A stretch of DNA of 9,206 nucleotides from CAKSQF01 sp051867915 (GCA_051867915.1 JBJDZJ010000138.1:1-9206); one strand, 5' to 3'. Positions 1 to 6,293 are shown, numbered from the stretch's first letter. Notes: generated by a model from the sequence alone, not told the origin. Translations and numbers: made by a program.

Positions 1-58
1 AACGGCTTTGGACAATTTTACCTCTGTTGTGAAGGTAATTAGACTTTTTCGACAGACT

Positions 59-92
59 GGGGCTATCGCAAACAAACATTTGCGATAGCCCC
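59..92 (-). terminator. 14-bp perfect hairpin downstream of the larger surface-protein gene
   Basis: Positions 59-72 pair perfectly with 79-92, leaving a 6-nt loop at 73-78. The hairpin lies 48 nt after the stop codon of the minus-strand gene ending at 141. The paralogous gene has a 14-bp hairpin 50 nt after its own stop, so this is most likely the homologous terminator. Read on the minus strand there is no T-run after the stem, so intrinsic termination may be weak. On the plus strand the stem is followed by a moderately T-rich stretch (93-102), so it may also stop transcription entering from the left. Confidence 0.6.
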
Positions 93-140
93 TGATTATT
101 TTATGCTGTTTTCACAGGAATCGGGAAAAGCGTGTGGGGA

Positions 141-1988
141 TCAATCCTCGATCTTTCTCTTTCTTGCGACAACAACCGCACCTGCAACCGCTACCAGTGC
201 CAGAGCAGACAGAGCAACTGCAATATCTCCGGTCTTGGGAGGTTCAACGGGCGTTTCGGGAGGAGTTACGGGTGCATCGGGATCGGTGATGGTGATGCCG
301 TTCTTAACAGAATCATCGGGCGTCATGCTTACGGAATCGGTGGTGCTGCCGAACCAAGTGGTAGCGGTAACCGTGTTGGAAGACTTAACGCCGATCGAAC
401 CGGTAATATTGGAAATCGTACCGTCGATCTGGTCAGCCGAGCCGACGAGAATACCGACAATCGCTTTAGGAGCGTCGATAACGACATTCTTCAGGGTGAT
501 GGCAGAAATGCTGTCATTGGCTGCCTGCCACTCTTTTCTGCCGATCAGGCTACCTACATGAGCGACACCTTCAACCTTGATGGTCACGCCATCCAGGGTA
601 ATGGTGTTGACCTTTGCACGGTCAGCCCTACCGACAACTGCACCGACATTGACATTCTCGGCTTCGCCGGTAACGGTCAGCGAGCAGTTCTTAAGGGTCA
701 GATTCTGAATGGTACCGTTGAAGTTGTTGTTGGACATCTCATTGGCAATCAGACCGTATGTTCCGTTGGTAGCTGCCTCAACGGTGGTCGTGATGTTGGA
801 CAGGGTCTTGCCGCAGCCGTCCAGCAGGAATTTTCCCTTGTTGATGGTGGGAACGGTCTTTCCGGTGAAGTCCAGATCGGCGATGATCGCAACGGTCTGA
901 CCTCTCATGTACTCGTCGCCCTGTTCGTTTGCCTCGTTGACGAATGCGATATACTCGTCAACGGTGGAAATGTACTTGCTGGCAACGATTCCGCCGGGGA
1001 TCTCAATAGCAGTTCCGGTGAAGAGCTGAAGCTCGTTCATCTGGAAGGAACCGCCGCAGGCGAATTCGATCTTATACTCGGAGTAGCTTGCGGGAGCATC
1101 AACCTTGTAATAGTAAGGAGTGGAATTGGTTGCTTCAAGACCGGTAGTTGCGGTAGTGGTAGCCTCTACCTTGTCGATCACCTTCCACTCGCTGCCGGAC
1201 TTACCGTACAGAGTCCAGCCTGCAGGGTTACGGGAAGCATTGGATGCGGTATCGCCGCCGGTTACGAGAGCATAGTAGGTTGCGGAAATCGCAGACTCGG
1301 AGGTAAATTCAAGAGCCGCCGTACCGCCGCTGACGCCGCCGCCGAGCTTGGTGCCGGTGGTATCGCCGTCAAACAATTTGGGCGCATTTTCGTTATCACC
1401 CCAAGGGGTCAGTCCGGTCAGACTGCCCTCCACATAGGACAGTTTTGCGGCCGTGAGCTTGGATGCGTCGATGATAACATTTGAGCCGTCACGGGCAGGA
1501 GTGCCCTTGGTCTCTGCTCCTACAAGCGCAGAGGGTTCGGTATAGTACTTCACTGTGCCGTTGCTTTCGCAAAGATACAGGGATACCTGATAGGTAACGC
1601 CGCCATACAGAACCGCACCGTTGCTCTCTACATTGATACGGAGCCATGAACCGCCGCTGTTGGCATAATTCTGAGCCTTGGTTTCTGCAGTATTGGGTAC
1701 AGTAATGTTCTTATCATTAATTCGGACAATGGCATAGCCGTCAGCATTAAAGAGCGCCTCTACCTTAGAAGCAAGATCGGAATCAGAGACATTGAAGATT
1801 GCGCCGACAGGGCTTCCGTAGTCGGCCCATTCGCTGGGGTTCTCAAAGGCATACGCTCTGGCACTTGACGAGATGTTCTCTGCGCCGGATGTGCTCGGTG
1901 CATCGTCAGCAGCAACGGCAAGCGAACCCAATGCCAGGGTAGAAGCAACCATTGCAGCAGCGAGTGCGATGGAAAAAAGTTTTTTCAT
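141..1988 (-). CDS. Sortase-anchored surface protein with discoidin-like and GLUG beta-helix domains (615 aa)
   Basis: Predicted extracellular protein attached to the cell wall. The ATG at 1988 is chosen because AGGAGG (1997-2002) lies 8 nt upstream; a TTG two codons earlier would sit on top of that site. Residues 1-26 form a signal peptide ending AVA. Residues 27-183 are of unknown function. Residues about 184-324 resemble an F5/8 type C (discoidin) galactose-binding-like fold, with LFDGDT (205-210), GWTLYGKSG (257-265) and the NELQLF end (318-323). Residues about 340-540 hold four glycine-containing repeats near 411, 448, 478 and 511 (for example VGAVVG and VGSLIG) that look like GLUG/right-handed beta-helix repeats. 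A proline-rich linker leads to PPKTG (583-587), a hydrophobic segment and the basic tail RKRKIED, which together form a sorting signal. The ligand is unknown; binding of host or dietary glycans is inference. No catalytic residues are recognised. Confidence 0.85.
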   Translation of the reverse strand: MKKLFSIALAAAMVASTLALGSLAVAADDAPSTSGAENISSSARAYAFENPSEWADYGSPVGAIFNVSDSDLASKVEALFNADGYAIVRINDKNITVPNTAETKAQNYANSGGSWLRINVESNGAVLYGGVTYQVSLYLCESNGTVKYYTEPSALVGAETKGTPARDGSNVIIDASKLTAAKLSYVEGSLTGLTPWGDNENAPKLFDGDTTGTKLGGGVSGGTAALEFTSESAISATYYALVTGGDTASNASRNPAGWTLYGKSGSEWKVIDKVEATTTATTGLEATNSTPYYYKVDAPASYSEYKIEFACGGSFQMNELQLFTGTAIEIPGGIVASKYISTVDEYIAFVNEANEQGDEYMRGQTVAIIADLDFTGKTVPTINKGKFLLDGCGKTLSNITTTVEAATNGTYGLIANEMSNNNFNGTIQNLTLKNCSLTVTGEAENVNVGAVVGRADRAKVNTITLDGVTIKVEGVAHVGSLIGRKEWQAANDSISAITLKNVVIDAPKAIVGILVGSADQIDGTISNITGSIGVKSSNTVTATTWFGSTTDSVSMTPDDSVKNGITITDPDAPVTPPETPVEPPKTGDIAVALSALALVAVAGAVVVARKRKIED

Positions 1989-1996
1989 GTGCAATT

Positions 1997-2002
1997 CCTC
2001 CT
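1997..2002 (-). promoter_or_regulatory. Shine-Dalgarno AGGAGG deciding the 1988 start
   Basis: AGGAGG on the minus strand lies 8 nt from the ATG at 1988. The same sequence and spacing are found before the paralogue (3339-3344, ATG at 3330). Confidence 0.85.
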
Positions 2003-2009
2003 AAAATTT

Positions 2010-2024
2010 CCGCCTTGTCGGCGG
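2010..2024 (-). promoter_or_regulatory. 5' leader stem-loop, 615-aa surface-protein gene
   Basis: CCGCC and GGCGG pair around a 5-nt loop. The stem starts 12 nt after the -10 box and ends 7 nt before AGGAGG. The paralogue has a 5-bp stem with different sequence at exactly the same two distances (3352-3365). It sits at the predicted 5' end of the transcript, where it could protect the mRNA or influence ribosome access; that role is inference. Confidence 0.5.
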
Positions 2025-2036
2025 TTTACTATGGTC

Positions 2037-2065
2037 ATTTTAGCACAATGTTCTTATTTTGTCAA
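2037..2065 (-). promoter_or_regulatory. Sigma-A promoter with extended -10, 615-aa surface-protein gene
   Basis: On the minus strand, -35 TTGACA (2060-2065) and -10 TAAAAT (2037-2042) are separated by 17 nt. TGC immediately precedes the -10, giving an extended -10. An A-rich tract lies just upstream of the -35. Transcription is expected to start near 2030. Confidence 0.85.
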
Positions 2066-2276
2066 CCTTTTTTCCAAACTCTATCGAATTATTAAAGAAT
2101 TGATTTAAGTGCAGTTGATTTTTTAATATCAGTTTTACGCAAAATTGCCATCGAAACCCTATGTATTAAAAAAGTCGATATATTCGGCAGTCAATTCGGC
2201 AAAAGTATCTTGCCTTGTTTACGAAAATCACTTCTACGACAAATTAAGACCCGGAAAGCGGCGATAAAGACAAAAA

Positions 2277-2308
2277 GGACTGACGCAAATCGGAATTTGC
2301 GTCAGTCC
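2277..2308 (-). terminator. Rho-independent terminator, 323-aa surface-protein gene
   Basis: Positions 2277-2290 pair perfectly (14 bp) with 2295-2308 around a 4-nt loop. On the minus strand the stem is followed by TTTTTGTCTTT. It lies 50 nt beyond the stop of the gene ending at 2359. Confidence 0.9.
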
Positions 2309-2358
2309 GGGCTTATGTTATCTTGTTATCAGGGTATCGGACAGAGAGTGTGCGGGGA

Positions 2359-3330
2359 TCAATCCTCGATCTTTCTCTTTCTTGCGACAACAACCGCACC
2401 TGCAACCGCTACCAGTGCCAGAGCAGACAGAGCAACTGCAATGTCTCCGGTCTTGGGAGGCTCAACGGGCGTTTCGGGCTCCTTATCGCCGTCGCCGGTA
2501 TCGGGCTGCTGCTCGGTTTCCTTCTCAAGCTTTACGGAGATGTTCTCGCCAACGGTGAAGTTGTCGGCATTGGAGGTAGAAACCACCAGTGTATCGGCCT
2601 TCACTTCGTTGTTCGAAGTAACGGTCAGACCGTCAACGGTCAGGTTGGATACGATAGCCTTTGCGTCGTCTCTGACCTCGCCGACTACCAGAGCCACATC
2701 GGCTTTGGGAGCGTTGATGGCGGAATTCTTTACGGTGATGTTGGTCATCGGGTTGGGGCTGGCAACATTGTCGCCGGCAGCCCAGTCCTTCAGGCCGATA
2801 ATGGCGCCGACCTTGCCGGAACCTTCCACATTGATGGTCACATTGTCGAGGGTCACATCGGTGACATGAGCACGGTCAGCCAGACCGACGATACCGCCCA
2901 CATAGATGTTGGAAGCCTCGCCGGATACGGTAAGGGTGGAATCCTTCACAACAACATTCCGAATAACGCCGTTGAAGTTCTGGTTGCCCAGTTCGTTGGC
3001 AAGCAGGCCGTATTTGCCGTTGTCGGCAGCTGTTACCGTGGTGTTGATGTTGGACAGAGTCTTTCCGGAGCCGTCCAGAACGAATTTGCCCTTTTGGATG
3101 GCGGGAACCGTCTTTCCGGTGAAGTCAAGGTCAGCGGTAATGGCAACGGTCTTACCGAGCATGTAACCTTCACCCTGCTCATTCGCTTCGTTTACGAATG
3201 CAATGTACTCATCGACCGTAGCGATGGTCTTGTCGGGCGTCGTTCCTTCTGCTGCAACGGAAACAGTTCCCAAAATCAAAGCAGACAAAGCAATTGCGCC
3301 GGCAAGTGCGATGGATAATAGCTTTTTCAT
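2359..3330 (-). CDS. Sortase-anchored surface protein with GLUG beta-helix repeats (323 aa)
   Basis: Secreted, cell-wall-anchored paralogue of the neighbouring 615-aa protein. The ATG at 3330 is chosen because AGGAGG lies 8 nt upstream. A signal peptide (residues 1 to about 26, ending SVA) leads almost directly into IATVDEYIAFVNEANEQG (36-53), which is nearly identical in the paralogue; the discoidin-like part is absent here. Repeats with glycine pairs occur near 107 (YGLLAN), 144 (VGGIVG), 174 (VGAIIG) and 213 (VALVVG), consistent with a GLUG-type beta-helix. An acidic linker contains a first PDTGD (276-280) before the main PPKTG (291-295), a hydrophobic helix and the RKRKIED tail. The first 86 residues of the shared body are roughly 80% identical to the paralogue by eye; later parts are less similar. 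Adhesion or a structural surface role is inference, since no enzymatic motif is visible. It has its own promoter and terminator, so it is not in an operon with mutY upstream. Confidence 0.85.
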   Translation of the reverse strand: MKKLLSIALAGAIALSALILGTVSVAAEGTTPDKTIATVDEYIAFVNEANEQGEGYMLGKTVAITADLDFTGKTVPAIQKGKFVLDGSGKTLSNINTTVTAADNGKYGLLANELGNQNFNGVIRNVVVKDSTLTVSGEASNIYVGGIVGLADRAHVTDVTLDNVTINVEGSGKVGAIIGLKDWAAGDNVASPNPMTNITVKNSAINAPKADVALVVGEVRDDAKAIVSNLTVDGLTVTSNNEVKADTLVVSTSNADNFTVGENISVKLEKETEQQPDTGDGDKEPETPVEPPKTGDIAVALSALALVAVAGAVVVARKRKIED

Positions 3331-3351
3331 GTGCAATTCCTCCTAAAAATT

Positions 3352-3365
3352 CGGTCGTCAGACCG
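3352..3365 (-). promoter_or_regulatory. 5' leader stem-loop, 323-aa surface-protein gene
   Basis: CGGTC and GACCG pair around a 4-nt loop. The stem lies 12 nt after the -10 box and 7 nt before AGGAGG, the same distances as in the paralogue, whose stem sequence differs (CCGCC/GGCGG). Confidence 0.5.
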
Positions 3366-3377
3366 TTCGTTGTGTAC

Positions 3378-3406
3378 ATTTTAACATATTGTTTGCACTC
3401 TGTCAA
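3378..3406 (-). promoter_or_regulatory. Sigma-A promoter with extended -10, 323-aa surface-protein gene
   Basis: On the minus strand, -35 TTGACA (3401-3406) and -10 TAAAAT (3378-3383) are separated by 17 nt, with TGT immediately before the -10. An A-rich tract lies just upstream of the -35. The layout matches the promoter at 2037-2065. Confidence 0.85.
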
Positions 3407-3535
3407 TGGCTTTTTCAAAACTCTGGCGAAATACGAAAAATTCCGCAAATTACCGTTGATTTTTTCAAAAATCAAGTCAGTGCAATCGGTATGCTCGGTT
3501 TTGACGGAAGAATTCCCCGATTCCGACCGTGAAAA

Positions 3536-4597
3536 TCACATTCTTTCCCCATGCAGATAGGGTCGGAATGCCGTCGGAACAGATCGGTTCTCGGCAATCT
3601 GATCGATCCGGAAGAACATCAGCGACAGATCCGTTTCAAAGGGTTCCACCGGAGCAACCCGAACTTCATAGCCCCTCATATGCCACTCCCGATGGGTAAA
3701 CAGGTGTACGGCGTCGGGAAGACGGATCAGGCGGATCGGTTCAAGTCCCCATTTTCTGAGGACGCTCCCGATTTCCCGCTCATCGGGATAGCCGGGCAGA
3801 TTGGGCAGTTCCCACATTCCCGCCAGCAGTCCCCGATCCGACCGTTTTCGCAGGCACAGGCGATCGCCGTCGGTAATCCGAAGAACGGTCAGCTCCTCTA
3901 TCCGCCTTGCCTTCCGGGGATTTTTGACGGGATAGGCCTCGGGATTGCCCTGCCGATGGGCTGCACACCGTTCGGACAGGGGGCAGTCGGAGCAGTGCGG
4001 TTCGCCGTTCGGCAGGCAGACGGTAGCGCCCAGTTCGATCAATGCCTGATCGAACTCTCCCGGTCGGTCGGGCGGAATCCGATCTTTCAAATATTCGGCA
4101 TATTTTTTCCGTATCATCATTACCGAGCCTTCGGAATCATCGGCAGTCAGGCGGGCCATGACCCGATGGACATTACCGTCTACGGCGGGAGTCGGCAGGC
4201 CGAAGGCAATGGCGGCGACGGCGCCCGCCGTATAGTCGCCCACTCCGCACAGCGATCGGATGGCGTCAGGATCGGCAGGGAGACTGCCTCCGAAGGTATT
4301 CATGACCTGATTCGCCGCCTGCCGAAGATTTGCCGCGCGGCTGTAATATCCGAGTCCTTCCCAGAGCTTCATCAGGCGTTCGGGATCCACCGACGCAAGA
4401 CTTTCGAAATCGGGCAGTTCGGAAACAAAACGCTCAAAATAGGGGATGACCGTCTCCACTCGGGTCTGCTGAAGCATCACTTCGGACACCAGCACCCGAT
4501 ATGGGGTGGGATTCTCTCTCCAGGGCAGGCACCGACGGTTTCGGTCATACCAGTCCAGCAGACGGGGGACCGCCTTTTCAAAACAGATTTCCTGCAC
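3536..4597 (-). CDS. mutY: Adenine DNA glycosylase MutY
   Basis: Removes adenine mispaired with 8-oxoguanine in base excision repair of oxidative DNA damage; acts on the chromosome. The 353 residues match the family's usual length. The catalytic glutamate lies in SEVMLQQT (E39). The helix-hairpin-helix is CGVGDYTAGA (117-126), followed by VDGNVHRVMAR with the catalytic aspartate D140. Cysteines 194, 202, 205 and 211 (C-X7-C-X2-C-X5-C) bind a 4Fe-4S cluster; E. coli MutY has X6 in the first gap. The C-terminal part (about 233-350) is the NUDIX-like 8-oxoG-reading domain, with GMWELPNLPG (260-269) and FTHREWHM (300-307). The start is GTG at 4597, preceded by GAGG 7 nt upstream; the ATG just upstream is out of frame and stops at once. 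No clear promoter was found. The gene is complete and ordinary, and unrelated in function to its neighbours. Confidence 0.96.
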   Translation of the reverse strand: MQEICFEKAVPRLLDWYDRNRRCLPWRENPTPYRVLVSEVMLQQTRVETVIPYFERFVSELPDFESLASVDPERLMKLWEGLGYYSRAANLRQAANQVMNTFGGSLPADPDAIRSLCGVGDYTAGAVAAIAFGLPTPAVDGNVHRVMARLTADDSEGSVMMIRKKYAEYLKDRIPPDRPGEFDQALIELGATVCLPNGEPHCSDCPLSERCAAHRQGNPEAYPVKNPRKARRIEELTVLRITDGDRLCLRKRSDRGLLAGMWELPNLPGYPDEREIGSVLRKWGLEPIRLIRLPDAVHLFTHREWHMRGYEVRVAPVEPFETDLSLMFFRIDQIAENRSVPTAFRPYLHGERM

Positions 4598-4619
4598 GCT
4601 CTCACCTCATCTTTCTGAC

Positions 4620-4646
4620 AAAAACGGAGGAAACATCCCCGTTTTT
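4620..4646. terminator. Bidirectional terminator-like hairpin next to the mutY start
   Basis: AAAAACGG (4620-4627) pairs with CCGTTTTT (4639-4646), and GGA/TCC extends the stem inwards across one bulged base. On the plus strand T-rich sequence follows (to about 4657); on the minus strand the stem ends in TTTTTGTC. On the minus strand it lies about 12 nt before the mutY ribosome binding site, so it could attenuate mutY or block transcription between the divergent genes. Confidence 0.6.
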
Positions 4647-4755
4647 TCGTTCTTTTATCTGAATCATTATGAAGGGTACAAATGAATTTCATGTGTCAAA
4701 AATGTGAATAATTCGGTACAAATTGTGAATTTGACGGGAATTTCGTTTTTTTCGG

Positions 4756-4784
4756 TTGACAAAGCATAAAAGATTGTATATAAT
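4756..4784 (+). promoter_or_regulatory. Consensus sigma-A promoter for the CapA-like gene
   Basis: TTGACA (4756-4761), a 17-nt spacer and TATAAT (4779-4784) match the consensus at all twelve positions. Transcription should begin near 4791, giving a leader of about 185 nt before the ATG at 4977. Confidence 0.92.
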
Positions 4785-4857
4785 ATGGAAGGCAACACAG
4801 ACAGACCGTTTTGCGGGAACAAAGGTCCGTTTCCTTCTGAAAAAGGGGCGGGCAGAC

Positions 4858-4980
4858 ATGCCTCCCGGCGTGGCGTCATTCCCAAACAGACTCTGCTTTT
4901 CTCGAATATTCATCCTTGTCCGTGTTCCCTTACATACGCCGCACACACCGATCATTTCCGTGAAAGGAGACTTTCCATGA
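4858..4980 (+). CDS. Possible 40-codon leader ORF overlapping the CapA-like start
   Basis: An ATG at 4858 opens a 40-residue frame (begins MPPGVASFPNRL) whose TGA at 4978-4980 overlaps the next gene's ATG as ATGA. A purine-rich AAGGGG (4843-4848) lies 9 nt upstream, a weak ribosome binding site. It is wholly inside the transcribed leader. The peptide resembles nothing I recognise. It could couple translation to the following gene, or be chance, since the following gene has a good site of its own. Confidence 0.25.
   Translation: MPPGVASFPNRLCFSRIFILVRVPLHTPHTPIISVKGDFP
4963..4969 (+). promoter_or_regulatory. Ribosome binding site deciding the 4977 start
   Basis: AAAGGAG with 7 nt to the ATG at 4977. 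The same reading frame is open back to an ATG at 4785, but that codon begins at the last base of the -10 box region, upstream of the expected transcription start, and has no ribosome binding site. Confidence 0.85.
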
Positions 4981-6293
4981 ACCAGAATTCATTAATAAAA
5001 AAGAAGCTTCCGGCACTTGTCTGCCTGATGATAGCACTGACGCTTCCCCTTTCGGGATGCAAAGGAGGTCTCAATAACTACTCGGGACCCTTGACTACCG
5101 TCACCGTTCCGACCTCTTCCGTTTCAACCTCCTCTGTCCCGTCCCCCGACACCTCCGATCCCTCTGTCTCTTCGACAGAAACCTCAAAAACGCCGTCTCT
5201 GCCCACCGAACCGTCAACCGAACCGTCAACCACCGTTCCCCCCTCATCGGATACTCCCGTTCCCGATCCCGAGGATATTGTTGAAATTCTGGCAGTGGGC
5301 GACAATCTCTTCCATTCCCAGCTGATCACCGCAGGTGAGGCTCTGGGCTACGACCGTCTGTACGACGGCATCCGGGACACCGTATCCGCCGCCGATCTGG
5401 CCATCCTCAATCAGGAGACCGTCTTCACCACCGGCACCCCCCATTCCTATCCGAAATTCGCCACGCCCACCGCAGTGGGTGATGCCACCATCAAGGCGGG
5501 CTTCGATGTCTTCACCTGTGCGACCAATCACACCTGGGACTGGGGAACGCAGGGCGTTCTTGACACGATGGAATACTGGGCAGCCCATCCGGAGGTTCTT
5601 GCCATCGGGCTCAACGAATCCAAATCCGCCAGAAACGAACTTGACATCGTAGAGGTAAAGGGCATCCGCATTGCCCTCTTTAACTTCGGAACCTCCATCA
5701 ACACCAAGGCAGACGCCTGGTGGATGGCAAACTATCTGGATACATCCGAATCCACCCGAAACTGGATTGCCGGTCAGATTACAAAGGCGAAGAATCAGGC
5801 CGATTTCGTCATCGTCTGTGCGCACTGGGGGGACGAATATGTCTACACCCCCACCGAAAAGGAGATTTACTGGGCGCAGTTCTTTGCCGACTGCGGAGTC
5901 GATCTGGTCATCGGCACCCATCCCCATGTGGTCCAGCCGGTTATGGAAGTGGAGGGCAAGGACGGAAACACCACACTGGTCTATTATTCGCTGGGCAACT
6001 TCATCTCTGCCCAGAATGATCTGAACACCAATGTAGGCGGTCTCGCCCGGGTTTATCTGACCAAGGACGATACCGGAACCCGCATTGTCTCCTATGAGCT
6101 GGTTGCCACCACGGTGGACTGCCAGGTCATCGACGGAGTCGAATGTTACATGCCCCGTCTGCTGTCCGACATGACCGACGATATGTTCCAAAGCGGATGG
6201 AAATTCTCCGATTACACCGTCGCCGATTTCCGGGCGATTTTTGAAGAGGCCATCGTCAGCTATCCGAAGAACGATTCGGACGGCGATGAATAG
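4977..6293 (+). CDS. CapA-family (PGA_cap) metallophosphoesterase-like lipoprotein
   Basis: Predicted lipoprotein on the outer face of the membrane, 438 residues. The signal peptide ends in a lipobox LSGC, so C28 would be lipidated. Residues about 34-98 are a Ser/Thr/Pro-rich spacer (with EPST repeats) that holds the catalytic domain away from the membrane. Residues about 101-345 match the CapA/PGA_cap family: GDNLFH (108-113), LNQETV (144-149), CATNHTWDWG (181-190), CAHWGDEY (281-288), GTHPHVVQPV (313-322) and YSLGNFI (337-343). These are the metal-binding motifs of the metallophosphoesterase fold. In Bacillus, CapA takes part in poly-gamma-glutamate capsule synthesis and export together with CapB and CapC. 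Neither is in this window, so a capsule role is not shown; many Clostridia carry such stand-alone proteins of unknown substrate. The VanG-like ligase gene follows after 56 nt in the same direction, which suggests one transcript. Confidence 0.9.
   Translation: MNQNSLIKKKLPALVCLMIALTLPLSGCKGGLNNYSGPLTTVTVPTSSVSTSSVPSPDTSDPSVSSTETSKTPSLPTEPSTEPSTTVPPSSDTPVPDPEDIVEILAVGDNLFHSQLITAGEALGYDRLYDGIRDTVSAADLAILNQETVFTTGTPHSYPKFATPTAVGDATIKAGFDVFTCATNHTWDWGTQGVLDTMEYWAAHPEVLAIGLNESKSARNELDIVEVKGIRIALFNFGTSINTKADAWWMANYLDTSESTRNWIAGQITKAKNQADFVIVCAHWGDEYVYTPTEKEIYWAQFFADCGVDLVIGTHPHVVQPVMEVEGKDGNTTLVYYSLGNFISAQNDLNTNVGGLARVYLTKDDTGTRIVSYELVATTVDCQVIDGVECYMPRLLSDMTDDMFQSGWKFSDYTVADFRAIFEEAIVSYPKNDSDGDE
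5205..5228 (+). repeat. 12-bp tandem repeat in the lipoprotein spacer
   Basis: Two perfect tandem copies of ACCGAACCGTCA (5205-5216 and 5217-5228), followed by a partial third copy, encode Thr-Glu-Pro-Ser repeats in the low-complexity spacer. Copy number could vary between strains and change spacer length in 4-residue steps. Confidence 0.7.

Larger units (their letters stand above)
1989..2358. other. 370-bp intergenic region between the two surface-protein genes
   Basis: Reading on the minus strand, it holds the terminator of the 323-aa paralogue (2277-2308), then about 150 bp of AT-rich sequence without recognisable genes. After that come a conserved upstream element (2114-2124), the promoter (2037-2065), a leader stem-loop (2010-2024) and the ribosome binding site of the 615-aa gene. 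No small ORF with a convincing start was found. Confidence 0.6.
4598..4976. other. 379-bp divergent intergenic region between mutY and the CapA-like gene
   Basis: It contains, left to right, the mutY ribosome binding site, a bidirectional hairpin (4620-4646), two copies of GGTACAAAT (4675-4683 and 4715-4723), a consensus rightward promoter (4756-4784) and a leader of about 185 nt with a possible upstream ORF. I recognise no known riboswitch or T-box in the leader. The mutY promoter must lie to the right of 4646 if the hairpin is transcribed with mutY, but no acceptable -35/-10 pair was found there. Confidence 0.6.

Noticed and set aside
1..88. Short open frames at the left edge (for example 2-88 on the plus strand) as the end of an off-window gene
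   Set aside because: At most 28 codons, with no recognisable sequence and running into the hairpin; cannot be supported.
132..1484. 450-codon open frame on the plus strand, opposite the large surface protein
   Set aside because: Shadow of the real gene. The minus strand has signal peptide, ribosome binding site, promoter and known domains; the plus frame has none. The similar long frames opposite the other surface gene, mutY, the CapA-like gene and the ligase gene are rejected for the same reason.
1989..1994. TTG start two codons upstream of the large surface protein (and the same for its paralogue at 3336)
   Set aside because: Only 2 nt from AGGAGG; the ATG at 8 nt is the proper start.
3456..3475. 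AT palindrome as a mutY terminator
   Set aside because: The stem is almost all A-T, lies 60 nt past the stop and has no G-C core; a regulatory or duplicated element is at least as likely.
4666..4699. Possible minus-strand mutY promoter (TTGACA at 4694-4699, CATAAT at 4666-4671)
   Set aside because: The 22-nt spacer is too long for sigma-A.
4785..4976. 64-residue N-terminal extension of the CapA-like protein
   Set aside because: It would begin at the -10 box, upstream of the expected transcript start, and would bury the lipoprotein signal peptide.
4791..4976. Riboswitch in the long leader of the CapA-like gene
   Set aside because: Only small hairpins are visible and none of the conserved cores I know; there is no terminator before the start codon.
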